From contig JALXCO010000186.1 of NCBI GenBank assembly GCA_026990885.1, forward strand, positions 1 through 17,449: DNA of 17,449 nucleotides, written 5' to 3'. Made by a program: the position numbers and the translations under genes. Source of the DNA: Desulfurococcales archaeon. Lineage in GTDB: Archaea > Thermoproteota > Thermoprotei_A > Sulfolobales > AG1. The notes below the pieces were generated by a model that saw only the letters and a list, made by a program, of their open reading frames with translations, had not been told where the DNA came from and made no database searches. This document shows, in pieces, positions 7,968 to 13,487 of this stretch (its first letter is position 1; each line of letters starts with the position of its first letter).

Positions 7968-8291
7968 ATGATCGTGGATATAAACCACGCGATAACCAGG
8001 CTGAGGCTTAATGTGAATAGGCTTGATAGGAGGATAGCGATTATCAATGAGGGAGATAAGGATAGAGCCAGCCTTATAGAGCTGAGAAACAGCTTGAGTA
8101 ACTGGATCATTGAGCTAGAGAGAATAAGAGAGAGGCTATACACATTGATGGAGCTGAGAACAATATCGAGCGACCTTAAAGATGCGTCACGACAGCTAAA
8201 AGAACTTAGATCCCTGATAGCTAATATAGCTCCAGAAGCCGGAATCTACATGGATAGGGTTATCAGAAGCCTCGACGACATACTATATTAG
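7968..8291 (+). CDS. Divergent ESCRT-III/CdvB-like small helical protein
   Basis: From ATG 7968 it encodes 107 residues, all helical and charged: RLRLNVNRLDRRIAIINEGD, then KDRASLIELRNSLSNWIIELERIRERLYTLMELRTI. This lines up with the CdvB protein at 4247-4900 (its RIDVQLERLRERDKSLF, then RDHTRAQMLANEIAEIR and AMEQISMRIETV), and both then have a similar short C-terminal helix after a Pro. I infer an ESCRT-III paralog cut down to the core helices. The similarity continues upstream of the ATG in the same frame (GKQRKQVNYRLTYAR), where there is no ATG, GTG or TTG. A GTG at 7901 in another frame would join this frame if one T of the T6 run at 7914-7919 were skipped. So the true start is open. No C-terminal MIM-like or winged-helix part is seen. 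Confidence 0.6.
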   Translation: MIVDINHAITRLRLNVNRLDRRIAIINEGDKDRASLIELRNSLSNWIIELERIRERLYTLMELRTISSDLKDASRQLKELRSLIANIAPEAGIYMDRVIRSLDDILY

Positions 8292-8308
8292 CCCAGAGCT
8301 GGAGACCC

Positions 8309-8800
8309 CTATACATCGCTAACGCCAATAATATAGAGATAGTAGGTACCTATTCTAGAGGGCGACGACACCCTCACACTTTTAACCTCCTTCCAGCCAG
8401 AGATCTCGAAATCCAGAGAAACTATACGCGTCCCCTTTCTAAGCTCAGACTTTAGCTTGGGCTTAAGAACATCATTAATACTCCTCAAGAGATACATATA
8501 CACAACAGTAGCGTTGTGGAGATTAACCTTGAAGAAATCATTCCGGATAAACGTTATATTGTGGAGAACACCTTCACTCTTAGCTTTCTCCACAGCCCTC
8601 TGAATCAGCTCCGGGTTAAGCTCTATACAAACAGACCTAGCACCCCTTTTGGCCGCAGCTATAGCAACCCGACCATCACCGCAGCCCAAATCATACAGTA
8701 TATCACCCTTGCCCACGTTAGCTAGATCGAGAGCCTGCTCGATAAACTCTTCACGAGTTGGCACCCAGGGCACTCTTATGCCTTCATAGTAGTAGGTCAA
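8309..8800 (-). CDS. aKMT-like protein-lysine methyltransferase
   Basis: A 163-residue SAM-dependent methyltransferase closely resembling crenarchaeal aKMT4, a broad-specificity protein-lysine methyltransferase related to eukaryotic Dot1 that modifies chromatin proteins, replication proteins and others. Signature parts: VPWVPTREEF (10-19), SAM motif I DILYDLGCGDGR (33-44), acidic motif CIELNPE (58-64), NDFFKVNLHNATVVYMYLL (87-105), NDVLKPKL (109-116) and the FEISGW segment (131-136) near the end. Length equals that of the family (about 160). The start is TTG at 8800 with GGTGGG a few bases upstream; no closer ATG is in frame. It is monocistronic and convergent with the small ESCRT-III-like gene, 17 bases apart. 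Naming rests on remembered family sequence, not on a search. Confidence 0.87.
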   Translation of the reverse strand: MTYYYEGIRVPWVPTREEFIEQALDLANVGKGDILYDLGCGDGRVAIAAAKRGARSVCIELNPELIQRAVEKAKSEGVLHNITFIRNDFFKVNLHNATVVYMYLLRSINDVLKPKLKSELRKGTRIVSLDFEISGWKEVKSVRVSSPSRIGTYYLYIIGVSDV

Positions 8801-8864
8801 ACATTCCCACCATAAAATAGATTATTATGTGAAGGATTAAATTTTAATTATTGTTTAAAAACAA

Positions 8865-9004
8865 CCGTTCACCTAAATCATGTCTTCATGTATTCTGCCA
8901 CGGGTGGGTTCCATCACGGCATGCTCCAACCTCCTTAACCCCAACAAGAGCTGTTCTCGAGAACCGGAGACAACCAAAAGTAATCCACACACAGCAAAGT
9001 TTAC
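8865..9004 (-). ncRNA. Kink-turn RNA element, copy A
   Basis: The minus strand reads CCGTGATGGAACCC (8919-8906), a variable arm, then GGTGAACGG (8873-8865). These can form a C-stem CCGT/ACGG, tandem G·A pairs and an NC-stem ACC/GGT, the kink-turn pattern; this copy has one extra loop base. A short inner CGTG/CATG helix follows. The upstream limit is a guess from a TATA-like GTATATCT at about 9027-9034. See copies B, C and D. It may instead be the end of a mobile element. Confidence 0.4.
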
Positions 9005-9259
9005 TGAACATTCCTGAGTTGATAGATATACGGCAACAGCATATTCGATTGCCTTTAAGTAGGTATTAGAAATGATAACTTCTTATGGAACAACCATACT
9101 ACCTACAGGTATTATACCCATTATAGTAGAGATCAAAAACATAGAATAGTATCCAGCGTCCCCGCTACCCACGAAGTTTTAGCTGGTTTTCGATAGCTTC
9201 AGCTCAATGTATAGAGGAAACACGCCTTCAGCTATAAAATTATTTAATGCATAAGAAAA
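9005..9259. other. Gene-free stretch downstream of the orphan antitoxin
   Basis: Where a VapC toxin gene would normally follow the antitoxin (which ends at 9260 on the minus strand), no PIN-domain reading frame is found. All frames are broken. The only signal is a weak TATA-like box near 9027-9034 for copy A. Confidence 0.6.
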
Positions 9260-9457
9260 TCAAGAGAGCCATGTCTCCTCAATATACCGCTCCAGCTCCT
9301 CCTCGCCGGAATCACCTAAGATGCCGATAAGGTCTTTTAGCCTCTCTCTAAGGCTTCTCTCTATCCTCACAAACACCTCCTCGCCCTCCCTAAGGTCTAT
9401 GGGTTCCAGAGGCTTCAGCACGCCACCCTCATATCTAGCCCTAACAACCCTAGGCAT
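9260..9457 (-). CDS. Orphan DUF104-type (AF2212-like) VapB antitoxin
   Basis: A 65-residue protein starting MPRVVRARYEGGVLKPLEP and continuing DLREGEEVFVRI, the small beta-barrel antitoxin type that normally precedes and neutralises a VapC ribonuclease; the C-terminal half (RERLKDLIGILGDSG and on) is the toxin-binding tail. I chose ATG 9457 over the in-frame ATG at 9475 because the ribosome site GTGGGGG lies between them. The toxin gene is missing, so this is an orphan or remnant. The first 22 bases of the gene and the bases just upstream are identical to those of the antitoxin at 13934-14137. A dyad overlaps its promoter (9482-9511). Confidence 0.82.
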   Translation of the reverse strand: MPRVVRARYEGGVLKPLEPIDLREGEEVFVRIERSLRERLKDLIGILGDSGEEELERYIEETWLS

Positions 9458-9481
9458 AAAACCCCCACACAACAATAATGT

Positions 9482-9511
9482 ATTGGTGCTGAAGGGTTAA
9501 AAAGCACCAAT
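9482..9511 (-). promoter_or_regulatory. Dyad over the promoter of the orphan antitoxin
   Basis: Perfect 8-bp inverted repeat ATTGGTGC/GCACCAAT (9482-9489 and 9504-9511) around a 14-base spacer that contains the minus-strand TATA element (TTTTTAAC, 9497-9504). This is the expected place for an autoregulatory operator. Confidence 0.5.
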
Positions 9512-9546
9512 CATCCCTACGGGAATACCGGCTATAACCCTAATAA

Positions 9547-9951
9547 TTCCCTAAACCAGTAATTGTCATGGAGAGACTGAAGAATATAAGGGAAAGCATT
9601 AATGGTTCTTCTATGCTGAATAGAAGGCTACATTCATGGAGCTTCAGGAAGATCCAGACATATATCGAGTATAAGGCAGGGCTGGAAGGGATTCCAGTTG
9701 CGTATGTCAGTTCTAAGAATTCTTCTCGAACCTGCCACAGATGTGGGCATGTTGCCCGAAAGGTAGATGGGAGAGAGTTCAGGTGCCCTAGATGCGGCTT
9801 GATCTATAATAGAGATTTAAACTCTGCAATCAATTTAGCCCGCTCCTTAATGAGAGGGGCAGGATGGGGCTGTAGTGAGCCAACCCTTAACTCCAACATG
9901 AAGCCACCAACCGAGAAGGCGGGCAGAACGGGAGAAGCCCCCACCCCTTAA
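9547..9951 (+). pseudogene. tnpB: 5'-truncated TnpB (IS200/IS605 family)
   Basis: Only the C-terminal third of a TnpB RNA-guided nuclease is left. The reading frame begins after a stop at 9544, and recognisable TnpB sequence starts with PVIVMERLKNIR, which carries the RuvC-II Glu (residue 2 counted from ATG 9568). The zinc ribbon is intact (C56, C59, C73, C76), followed by the RuvC-III motif NRDLNSAINLA with D83. The RuvC-I Asp and the whole N-terminal domain are gone, so it cannot be an active nuclease. The 3' end merges with a GC-rich hairpin typical of the element's right end. No left end or TnpA gene is found nearby. It was inserted at the end of a vapC gene on the opposite strand. Confidence 0.85.
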
Positions 9952-9967
9952 GGGCGGGGTAGCTCAC
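9930..9967 (+). mobile_element. Right end / omega-RNA 3' hairpin of the TnpB element
   Basis: A GC-rich hairpin around CCCTTAAGGG (9938-9959) followed by GTAGCTCAC ending at 9967. In archaeal IS605-type elements this hairpin and a (T/C)TCAC-like terminus form the end of the guide RNA scaffold, and the flanking DNA (here TCCCTCTTCTACAGC from 9968) would be the guide. The junction lies inside the vapC pseudogene. Confidence 0.65.
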
Positions 9968-10267
9968 TCCCTCTTCTACAGCTACCTCGTGTAACCGCTT
10001 GTCTCCGGTTAGGAATTGGGATGAATCCACATATTTTGCTGATGCAATCTGTATAGCGTCAGCCTCATAGATGTGGTATTTTTCTACCAGTTTCCAGCTG
10101 TTTTTTAGAATTTTAATCTTTAATGGGACAACTAGTATAATTCCCAGTTTTATCATTCTCCTGATCTCTAGCAGAAATCTATTCTTAACGAGCTCGTATG
10201 CCCGATTGTCGATTCTACCTATATTTCTAGCCTTATCGAAAGTCTCCAGAACTTCTCCAATATTCCA
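9968..10267 (-). pseudogene. vapC: VapC PIN-domain toxin, truncated at both ends
   Basis: About 100 codons of a PIN ribonuclease remain, in one frame: WNIGEVLETFDKARNIG at its beginning, EADAIQIASAKYVD in the middle, then FLTGDKRLHEVAVEEG. The WNIGEV Glu and the EADA and TGDKRL Asp residues are PIN metal ligands. The N-terminal 35-40 residues with the first catalytic Asp are absent: just before the W codon the frame meets TAA, and the upstream ATGAGAGTTCTA probably marks the original toxin start joined to the middle by a deletion. The C-terminus is cut by the TnpB right end at 9968. An ORF reading through the junction adds non-PIN residues. The protein cannot be an active nuclease. Confidence 0.82.
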
Positions 10268-10550
10268 TTAGAACTCTCATGCCAGGTAGATTATTTGATC
10301 GCTCATCTCTCATAACCCGGATCAATTCGCTTACAGTACCCTCTCTAGTCTTCACAGGCTCAAAATCTATCTCATAATTCTCAGAGCTGGCTAAGCCTAG
10401 CAGTATATGCTCTAATGTATCCTCGATCATCTCATCCCTAATTATCTCCTCAAGGAGCTTGCTAGTCTCCACACCCTTTCTAGACACGTGCTTCTTAAAC
10501 TTCTCCCATAACTCCTTATCGATATATATGCTTGTCTTAACCTTAACCAC
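10233..10550 (-). CDS. CopG/RHH-like antitoxin
   Basis: A 105-residue protein starting MVKVKTSIYIDKELWEKFKKHV, the ribbon-helix-helix pattern (beta strand KTSIYI, then two helices) of VapB/CopG DNA-binding antitoxins, followed by an acidic toxin-binding tail. I use GTG 10550 because GAGGTG stands 6 bases upstream; GTG 10559 lies inside that ribosome site. Its last residues overlap the remains of the vapC gene: the native end was probably near the ATG of the toxin at about 10279, and the present C-terminus (about MRVLMEYWRSSGDFR) is read from the deletion junction. With the toxin broken, this is an orphan antitoxin. It shares a promoter region with RNA copy D in the opposite direction. Confidence 0.8.
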   Translation of the reverse strand: MVKVKTSIYIDKELWEKFKKHVSRKGVETSKLLEEIIRDEMIEDTLEHILLGLASSENYEIDFEPVKTREGTVSELIRVMRDERSNNLPGMRVLMEYWRSSGDFR

Positions 10551-10579
10551 CCTAAACACCTCTACTACAGAACATACCG

Positions 10580-10596
10580 AGAATTTATATTAAACA
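10580..10596. promoter_or_regulatory. Shared divergent promoter, antitoxin and RNA copy D
   Basis: The nearly symmetrical A/T box AATTTATATTAAAC can serve as TATA on both strands. To the left it predicts a leader of about 12 bases before GTG 10550; to the right it predicts a start near 10614 for RNA copy D. Confidence 0.45.
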
Positions 10597-10613
10597 TTAA
10601 GGGAAGGAACCTC

Positions 10614-10755
10614 CCTTGGTTAGCAACCCCTCCAGGAAGGGCAACTAGGGCGGATGCACCCCCGCAAGCGGGGAGAAAAGGGATAAAACCGTAATGAACC
10701 CGAGGATGGATATAAACAATCACTAAAAACAACAAAACCATTCTCGGGTGAGCGG
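10614..10755 (+). ncRNA. Kink-turn RNA element, copy D
   Basis: The core is CCGT-AAT-GA-A at 10689-10698 and GGGT-GA-GCGG at 10746-10755. The C-stem has C-G, C-G, G-C and a U·G pair, then tandem G·A pairs, then a 12-bp NC-stem (10698-10709 with 10738-10749) that contains one G·U. Upstream is a CCCCGC-AA-GCGGGG hairpin (10655-10668 area). The sequence differs from the other copies while the pairing is kept. The 5' end is inferred from the promoter at 10580-10596. Confidence 0.5.
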
Positions 10756-10849
10756 TTAAAGGCTATTCGCTTGTTTAGGTATCTCCTTACCTCTGAACCC
10801 CTCCAGACTTATATATGTTGCTTTCCTAGATATTCTTAGATGATATGGG

Positions 10850-11149
10850 GTGGCTAAGCCGGGTATTGAGGAGCGTTTGGCTAGGCTTGAGGGGGCTTAC
10901 GAGCAGATAGATAGGAGGCTGGAGTCTATAGAGAGGGGTATAGTCGACCTCAGGCAGGAGATAAGAGAACTCAGAACATATATAGACACCAAGATCGAAG
11001 AGGTTAGAAGCGAGATGTATTCCAGATTCGATGCTCTGGATAGGAAGATTGATGATTTGAGGAGGATGCTGATCTACATGGCTATAGGTTTTATAACCGC
11101 ATTCGCAGGACTGATAGCAACAATACTGCTCATAATCCTAAAACCCTAA
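10850..11149 (+). CDS. Tail-anchored coiled-coil protein of unknown function
   Basis: 99 residues. Residues 5-72 are a continuous heptad-like coiled coil (ERLARLEGAYEQIDRRLESIE, and so on) rich in Glu, Arg and Ile/Leu. A single membrane span follows at about 74-97 (LIYMAIGFITAFAGLIATILL), ending in KP, so the coiled coil would face the cytoplasm or outside on a C-terminal anchor. Start is GTG at 10850; a TATA box (TTATATAT, 10808-10815) about 26 bases before 10838 suggests a leader near 12 bases. Similar small coiled-coil/membrane proteins are common and unassigned in crenarchaea. It lies between RNA copies D and B. Confidence 0.75.
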   Translation: MAKPGIEERLARLEGAYEQIDRRLESIERGIVDLRQEIRELRTYIDTKIEEVRSEMYSRFDALDRKIDDLRRMLIYMAIGFITAFAGLIATILLIILKP

Positions 11150-11166
11150 TAGAGTGATGATGCACT

Positions 11167-11309
11167 CCGTTCACCTGAGCCGTGTCTTCATTTATCTGGC
11201 ACGACTTGGTTCATCACGGTCTCCCCGAGCCCCCTCACCGCAGGTGGCTTGCCCCTAGTTGTCTAGGGGTTCACAGCCCTATGGTTCTCGGGAATCCTCG
11301 GTAATCGCT
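11167..11309 (-). ncRNA. Kink-turn RNA element, copy B
   Basis: The minus strand has CCGT-GAT-GA-ACC (11219-11208) and GGT-GA-ACGG (11175-11167), a textbook kink-turn: 4-bp C-stem, 3-base loop, tandem G·A, NC-stem. Beyond it GTCGTG pairs with CACGGC after an internal loop. Upstream hairpins are CCCCTAG-ACAA-CTAGGGG (11269-11252), preceded by a GTGAACC box also present in copy C, and CCACC/GGTG. The TATA-like GAAATATAA (11331-11339) suggests an independent start near 11309. It lies on the same strand as the TnpB-like gene, after that gene's terminator. Confidence 0.5.
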
Positions 11310-11378
11310 ATGCTCATTGGGTTTCGCAGATTATATTTCTTTCGGGGCTATAGTCTTGAGAAACTATCTAAAACTAAT

Positions 11379-11407
11379 AAAAAAGTGGAAACAGCCTTAA
11401 TGCTGTT
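11379..11407 (-). terminator. Terminator-like hairpin of the TnpB-like gene
   Basis: AACAGC/GCTGTT hairpin (11390-11407, 6-base loop) followed on the minus strand by six Ts (plus-strand A run 11379-11384). It lies 74 bases past the TnpB-like stop and would separate that transcript from RNA copy B. Confidence 0.45.
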
Positions 11408-11480
11408 CACCGTTCCGAGTCGCCCATAAATCTCTCTCGGGATGGTGTTTTATAACTATTTTCTTTCCGGGGCAGATACG

Positions 11481-12578
11481 TTAAAGTGTAATTTTCTGTA
11501 TCAAACTATGTCTTTCTATGCCACGTAGTGCTATTATGTATGCACTAGCTGTGTGTCTATCTAGTCCATATCTCCTCATTATCTTACCGTGTTCTTCTGA
11601 GTTAGTGGTTCCCTTGGGATTAACAAGTAATACCTTGAAGCCATACTTCATAGCCATAAGTATCCCATGCTGGAGTAGTTCTCTCTTGGCGAACCTCGTT
11701 ATCTTGCGGTTAGCTTTCCTGCTCCTAGTGTATCTCCTCTTCTTTATGGCTAACAGGTTCTCAAAAACCACGGTACCAACACCATGATGGAAAGAGTATC
11801 TAAGTAGCTTAGCGAGGGCTTCAAGTCTTCTCGTTTTAGCTTTTCTCCTTGGATAACCGTGAGACGTTACCTCGGGGAACCATTCTGTCTTTATATCTCT
11901 TATTCTTCCATATCCATCTATTATCACCATGTTAATCCTATCACTATTCAAGTCGAAACCGGCAATCAGAGAACCATTAGCATTCCCTCTACGGAAATAT
12001 TTCATGTACAGCTCTATGGGAATAGATAGATGAAGATATATTCTCCCTCTTCGGAACACTATTCTCGCACTATAGCTAATCTTTCTGTGCTTCACATGTT
12101 CTACAAGCTCTTTGATGAGTGATAAGTATTTCTCTCCGAAACATGCTTTGAAGGAAAGCCATGAGCCATCGTATGGATACTTAACCTTAACCGTGCTAGT
12201 CGATTCAAGCCTAATGTTCCTATTTCCTAACCTAGATGCTTCGCCCTCGCTAACTATGAAGAGTTTCTTCACCGTGATGTGTTTTGGATTACCTCCGTTA
12301 AACCTGCATCCTTCAACCACAGCTTTAGCTATTTTATATGCTGGATCACCATAACCCTTGTTTAGCATACCTCTAAGCTCTCTGAGTATAGCATTAGTAT
12401 TCATATTGTTAGTTATCATTCGTGTAGCGTAGAGTACTGCTCTCCTAAAATCGTGTGCCAATCTAGCTAGCTTCATATAGTTTTCTGGTGAAGTAGGAAC
12501 TAGTTTTCCAGTTATGGTAACGTGTCTTATGAGTGATGTTGCATCGACCACATCGTTACTTGTCTGGTGCCGTAACAC
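11481..12578 (-). CDS. TnpB-like RuvC nuclease lacking the zinc ribbon
   Basis: 365 residues from GTG 12578; GTG 12551 is an alternative start just after the upstream stop. The N-terminal part (1-195) has the WED/REC-like layout of TnpB. The RuvC catalytic set is present: AGFDLN with D209, VFENL with E273 and YGLDRHTASAYIIA with D340. Where normal TnpB has a CxxC...CxxC zinc ribbon between RuvC-II and RuvC-III, this protein has only a short cysteine-free segment (about 320-338, PKGTTNSEEHGKIMRRYGL). That is a distinct subgroup rather than a decayed copy, because the frame is intact and all three acids are kept. No TnpA is near. The gene overlaps a small AbrB-like ORF by 23 bases and is enclosed by outward-facing RNA copies B and C. 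It may be a domesticated or RNA-guided DNA-binding or cutting protein; activity is not known. Confidence 0.82.
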   Translation of the reverse strand: MLRHQTSNDVVDATSLIRHVTITGKLVPTSPENYMKLARLAHDFRRAVLYATRMITNNMNTNAILRELRGMLNKGYGDPAYKIAKAVVEGCRFNGGNPKHITVKKLFIVSEGEASRLGNRNIRLESTSTVKVKYPYDGSWLSFKACFGEKYLSLIKELVEHVKHRKISYSARIVFRRGRIYLHLSIPIELYMKYFRRGNANGSLIAGFDLNSDRINMVIIDGYGRIRDIKTEWFPEVTSHGYPRRKAKTRRLEALAKLLRYSFHHGVGTVVFENLLAIKKRRYTRSRKANRKITRFAKRELLQHGILMAMKYGFKVLLVNPKGTTNSEEHGKIMRRYGLDRHTASAYIIALRGIERHSLIQKITL

Positions 12579-12702
12579 GCACTATTACCTCTTTGCGGTA
12601 GAGGTGTCTCATCTTCTCACTAAGCTCCTTCGGAATATAGATACAGAGTAGTTCATGACTGGTCTTGGAAATCCTTGCATGGAATACATATTCCTCGGGC
12701 AA
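12556..12702 (-). CDS. AbrB-like small DNA-binding protein
   Basis: A 48-residue ORF from TTG 12702, with GGAGGGG 6 bases upstream, to TAA at 12556. It contains HARISKTSHELLCIYIPKEL (8-27) and KEVIVRV (37-43): strand, strand with IPKEL, helix, strand, the plan of the swapped-hairpin AbrB/MazE/SpoVT domain. It overlaps the start of the TnpB-like gene by 23 bases, so the two are surely co-translated. Its promoter is embedded in a perfect dyad (12727-12756), making autoregulation likely. It was too short for a 60-residue ORF cutoff. TTG 12717 in frame would add five residues but precedes the ribosome site. Confidence 0.68.
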   Translation of the reverse strand: MPEEYVFHARISKTSHELLCIYIPKELSEKMRHLYRKEVIVRVTAPDK

Positions 12703-12726
12703 CGTATCCCCCTCCAAGTTTATATG

Positions 12727-12756
12727 CTACAGAAAAGCTTATAAGCACTTCTGTAG
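12727..12756. promoter_or_regulatory. 30-bp dyad operator/promoter of the AbrB-TnpB operon
   Basis: CTACAGAA (12727-12734) and TTCTGTAG (12749-12756) are perfect inverted arms. The centre is the 10-bp palindrome GCTTATAAGC (12737-12746), which serves as TATA for the minus strand: start near 12715, then GGAGGGG and TTG 12702. It is a typical site for a dimeric repressor such as the AbrB-like protein. The plus-strand box AATATATTA at 12757-12765 beside it could drive RNA copy C. Confidence 0.6.
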
Positions 12757-12784
12757 AATATATTAGTGGTGTAGGTATGATCTC

Positions 12785-12946
12785 GATGAGCTGGGCGAGA
12801 GGGACTATGGCGTGAACCGCTCCTCGCCGAGGGGAGCACAGCTCCCGCAGGCGGGGAGAAGGGGGATGCCCAGCCGTGATGAACCCAGCCGTGCCTGATA
12901 CACTTCGATGCAGTTTGATATATGAGGGTACGGTTTAGGTGAACGG
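12785..12946 (+). ncRNA. Kink-turn RNA element, copy C
   Basis: CCGT-GAT-GA-ACC (12874-12885) pairs with GGT-GA-ACGG (12938-12946) as a consensus kink-turn; the inner arm pairs CCGTGCC (12889-12895) with GGTACGG (12927-12933). Upstream it has GTGAACC (12812-12818), hairpin GCTCCTC/GGGGAGC (12819-12837) and hairpin CTCCCGC/GCGGGGAG (12842-12858), matching copy B in order but not in sequence. The 5' end is inferred from AATATATTA at 12757-12765. The GGTGA of the kink-turn is also the likely ribosome site of the ORF at 12949. Confidence 0.5.
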
Positions 12947-12948
12947 TT

Positions 12949-13158
12949 ATGGGGAAGGACCCACTAAAGGTTATACCGGACTTCTGGATAGAGATGAGCG
13001 ATAGCGGGGAGATAGAGTCGATAGCCTACATCGATAGCGAGAGCGGTGAAGAGATGGAGATGGATAGGGGATTCACACTAGCTGTGGAAGCGTTCTCGAA
13101 CTACATGGGTTTGCCTCTTTATATGTTTTTATTATGTATGTATTTAGATGGTCATTAG
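12949..13158 (+). CDS. Small acidic hypothetical protein, possibly truncated
   Basis: 69 residues starting MGKDPLKVIPDFWIEMSDSGEI; the first 55 residues are strongly acidic (ESIAYIDSESGEEMEMD) and look like real coding sequence. The last 15 (LPLYMFLLCMYLDGH) change to hydrophobic, T-rich sequence, suggesting that the original gene was longer and is cut near 13,105. The start ATG is 2 bases past RNA copy C, whose terminal GGTGA (12938-12942) is 6 bases upstream of it. No family is recognised. Confidence 0.5.
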   Translation: MGKDPLKVIPDFWIEMSDSGEIESIAYIDSESGEEMEMDRGFTLAVEAFSNYMGLPLYMFLLCMYLDGH

Positions 13159-13487
13159 ATCATTTCTTGTTCTCCCCCTTCCTCTGGCTTCATCGTTCAT
13201 TGAGGGAGCGTTCCTCCCCCACCCTTGGAGGGGAGACATCCCCCTTAGGGCACATAGGTATATGCCTCCTCGGGGAGCCACCTCAATCTTTTGAGTGGCT
13301 CTTCCCCTCATCGGAGATCTACCCAAGCATATTCCTGGGTATGGATGCATATAAACCTACCGCCTCCGAGAACCAGGAAACCCCCATTAACCACACAATC
13401 AAAAACACACAAAAACATAAACAACCATATAAAACCTGCTCTGGCACCGTATTAAACAGCTATAAACCTCAAAAAAGCATAGCAGGG
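13159..13487. other. Gene-free region with hairpins
   Basis: No convincing gene on either strand; the reading frames here have unbiased, odd composition. It contains GGGGAGACATCCCC (13217-13236 area) and a longer imperfect hairpin with GAGCCA-C-CTCA against TGAGTGGCTC (13275-13301), closed further by GGGG/CCCC. TATA-like CATATAAACC lies near 13349-13358. It could hold a structured RNA, but I see no second copy to support one. Confidence 0.4.

Noticed and set aside
8851..9069. 72-codon plus-strand ORF
   Set aside because: It runs antisense through RNA copy A; His/Pro/Arg-rich shadow sequence without start signals.
9887..9967. C-terminal residues of the VapC ORF beyond EEG
   Set aside because: They are the reverse complement of the TnpB right-end hairpin, not native PIN sequence.
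11481..12578. TnpB-like gene as a decayed transposase
   Set aside because: The frame is intact with all three RuvC acids, and the missing zinc ribbon is a clean replacement, so pseudogene status is not supported.
12874..12946. Box C/D guide sRNA (GTGATGA resembles box C)
   Set aside because: There is no CTGA box D at the end (GTGA instead), no clear D'/C' pair in all copies, and the space between is a paired arm, which does not suit free guide sequences. The kink-turn itself is kept as a finding.
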